The notes beneath the pieces were generated by a model, which saw nothing but the letters and a program-made list of their open reading frames with translations, was not told where the DNA came from and did not search any database. A DNA stretch of 6,631 bases, from contig JAOUDR010000159.1 of assembly GCA_029859185.1 (NCBI GenBank), positions 1 to 6,631 of the forward strand, written 5' to 3'. Source of the stretch: Gemmatimonadota bacterium. Lineage in GTDB: Bacteria > Gemmatimonadota > Gemmatimonadetes > Gemmatimonadales > GWC2-71-9. The first letter of the stretch is position 1; each line of letters starts with the position of its first letter. The position numbers were made by a program, and so were the translations under genes. This document shows, one piece after another, positions 5,612-6,631 of the stretch.

Positions 5612-6631
5612 GGGCCCTGTGGACCTCGATGCATCCGCTCGCCGTGGGCGGGCGTCTCTTGCTCGCACCGGTCGCGTCGGCCTACCACGGCGCGATGCGG
5701 TTGCGGGCGCGCGGATATGCCACCGGTCGGTGGGTGCAGCGCCCGCTCCCGCTCCCCAGCATCGGGGTCGGCAACCTCCAGGTGGGCGGGGCGGGGAAGA
5801 CTCCTCTCGCCTCCTGGGTGGCCACCTGGTTGGCCGACCGCGGTTCCCGGCCGGGCATCCTGCTCCGGGGCTACGGCGGCGACGAGGCCCCCCTGCATCG
5901 GGCCGCGGTCCCCACGGCTGTGGTGGTCGAGGATCCCGACCGACAGCGCGGCGCGCGAGCGGCGCAGGCTGCCGGCGCGGCCGTACTCGTGCTTGACGAC
6001 AACGCACAGCATCTGGCGGTGATTCCCGATCGTCAACTGCTGCTGTTGGGCGTGGAGGTGTTGCAGGGACCACGCGCCCTGCTCCCAGCCGGACCGTGGC
6101 GGCAACCGTGGGACACCGGCACCGCCGATGTCGTGGTCCTCACCCGCCGGATGGCCTCGGACGAGGCCGTGGCCGACGCCCGCACGTTGGTCGCACGCGC
6201 CTACCCGGGCACGGGCATCGCCGTCGCCCGGCTGCAGATTGTCGGGTGGCGTCACCTCCGCGATGGTTCGTCCGTCTCCGCGACGGCCCTGGCCGATGCC
6301 GCGCTGTTCGTGCTCTGCGGCGTGGCCGATCCCCGCCCGTTCGCCGCGCACGCGCGGCGCCTGGGGACGGTCCGGGCGTTTCGCTACTTCCGTGATCACG
6401 CTCCGTATCCCACCACCCGCATCCGGAGCATCGCACGAGCGGCCGAATCGACCGGAGTCGATTACGTTGTTACCACCGCCAAGGACGCGGTAAAGCTCCG
6501 GGCGGCCTGGCCCGCCGACGCGCCGCCGGTCTTGGTTGGCGACCTCGGCGTCCGCTGGGACGGCGGCGAGGAAGTCGTGACCCGCGAACTCGAGGCCTGC
6601 CTGGCCATGTCGCGCGCCCATACACGCTTCA
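5608..6631 (+). CDS. lpxK: Tetraacyldisaccharide 4'-kinase LpxK, 3' partial
   Basis: LpxK phosphorylates the 4' position of the lipid A disaccharide with ATP at the inner membrane, giving lipid IVA. The frame stays open for 341 codons to the window edge with no stop; the family is about 310-350 residues, so the end is probably just beyond. A hydrophobic N-terminal segment (LAVGGRLLLAPVASAY, 11-26) fits the membrane anchor. The P-loop is GVGNLQVGGAGKTPL (53-67; Lys64, Thr65). Then come LLRGYG (85-90), directly followed by GDE (91-93), the DDNAQH motif (130-135; usually DDGFQH or DDGLQH), LLPAGPWR (158-165), FRDHAPY (261-267, with His264 likely equivalent to the catalytic-dyad His of Aquifex LpxK) and VTTAKDAVKL (288-297). 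Compared with E. coli, about 19 residues between RGYG and GDE are absent. GTG at 5608 overlaps the previous stop and has GGAGG 4 bases upstream; ATG at 5629 (residue 8) is a possible alternative start. Confidence 0.95.
   Translation, partial: MRALWTSMHPLAVGGRLLLAPVASAYHGAMRLRARGYATGRWVQRPLPLPSIGVGNLQVGGAGKTPLASWVATWLADRGSRPGILLRGYGGDEAPLHRAAVPTAVVVEDPDRQRGARAAQAAGAAVLVLDDNAQHLAVIPDRQLLLLGVEVLQGPRALLPAGPWRQPWDTGTADVVVLTRRMASDEAVADARTLVARAYPGTGIAVARLQIVGWRHLRDGSSVSATALADAALFVLCGVADPRPFAAHARRLGTVRAFRYFRDHAPYPTTRIRSIARAAESTGVDYVVTTAKDAVKLRAAWPADAPPVLVGDLGVRWDGGEEVVTRELEACLAMSRAHTRF

Noticed and set aside
5499..5996. + strand open frame of 165 codons overlapping the DUF374/lpxK junction
   Set aside because: It is out of frame with both real genes, low-complexity Arg/Pro/Gly, and has no motif.
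4742..6621. - strand open frames (443 and 372 codons) opposite lpxB, the DUF374 gene and lpxK
   Set aside because: Shadow frames; the + strand LpxK reading frame has a P-loop and all main family motifs.

Overview
The window is a single, tightly packed + strand operon for outer-membrane biogenesis. It holds the end of bamA, then a Skp/OmpH-type periplasmic chaperone gene, then almost the whole early lipid A (Raetz) pathway: lpxD, an lpxC-fabZ fusion, lpxA, lpxB, a DUF374 acyltransferase gene (lpxJ-like) and lpxK, which runs off the right edge. I see no RNA genes, mobile elements, CRISPR arrays, terminators or strand switches. No stretch longer than about 20 bases lies outside a gene.

The organism is a diderm (LPS-making) bacterium with very high G+C (roughly 70% by eye) and strong G/C preference at third codon positions. 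An lpxC-fabZ fusion is known in Bacteroidota/Chlorobi and relatives. Combined with the high G+C and the order bamA-skp-lpxD-lpxC/fabZ-lpxA-lpxB, it points to Gemmatimonadota or a neighbouring high-GC lineage. That placement is inference; the sequence has no direct taxonomic marker such as rRNA.

Layout: 1-225 bamA 3' end; 238-801 skp/ompH; 820-1854 lpxD; 1838-3118 lpxC-fabZ; 3115-3894 lpxA; 3891-5000 lpxB; 4997-5611 DUF374 acyltransferase; 5608-6631 lpxK (no stop in the window). From lpxD onward every gene overlaps the next. The last four junctions are all the same 4-base GTGA stop/start overlap, so lpxA, lpxB, the acyltransferase gene and lpxK all start with GTG and would be missed by ATG-only gene calling.

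How they work together: LpxA puts the first 3-hydroxyacyl chain on UDP-GlcNAc, the LpxC half removes the acetyl group, and LpxD adds the N-linked chain. LpxH or an equivalent, not in this window, makes lipid X; LpxB then joins lipid X to UDP-diacyl-GlcN to give the disaccharide, and LpxK adds the 4'-phosphate. The FabZ half competes for the same 3-hydroxyacyl-ACP pool and sends it to phospholipid synthesis. The DUF374 enzyme probably adds a secondary acyl chain. BamA and Skp serve outer-membrane protein insertion, so the locus couples the protein and lipid sides of outer-membrane building.

No new system is evident. The points most worth a second look are the near linker-less LpxC-FabZ fusion, the DUF374 acyltransferase gene placed before lpxK, and an LpxK that lacks a loop of about 19 residues and has a variant DDxxQH motif.
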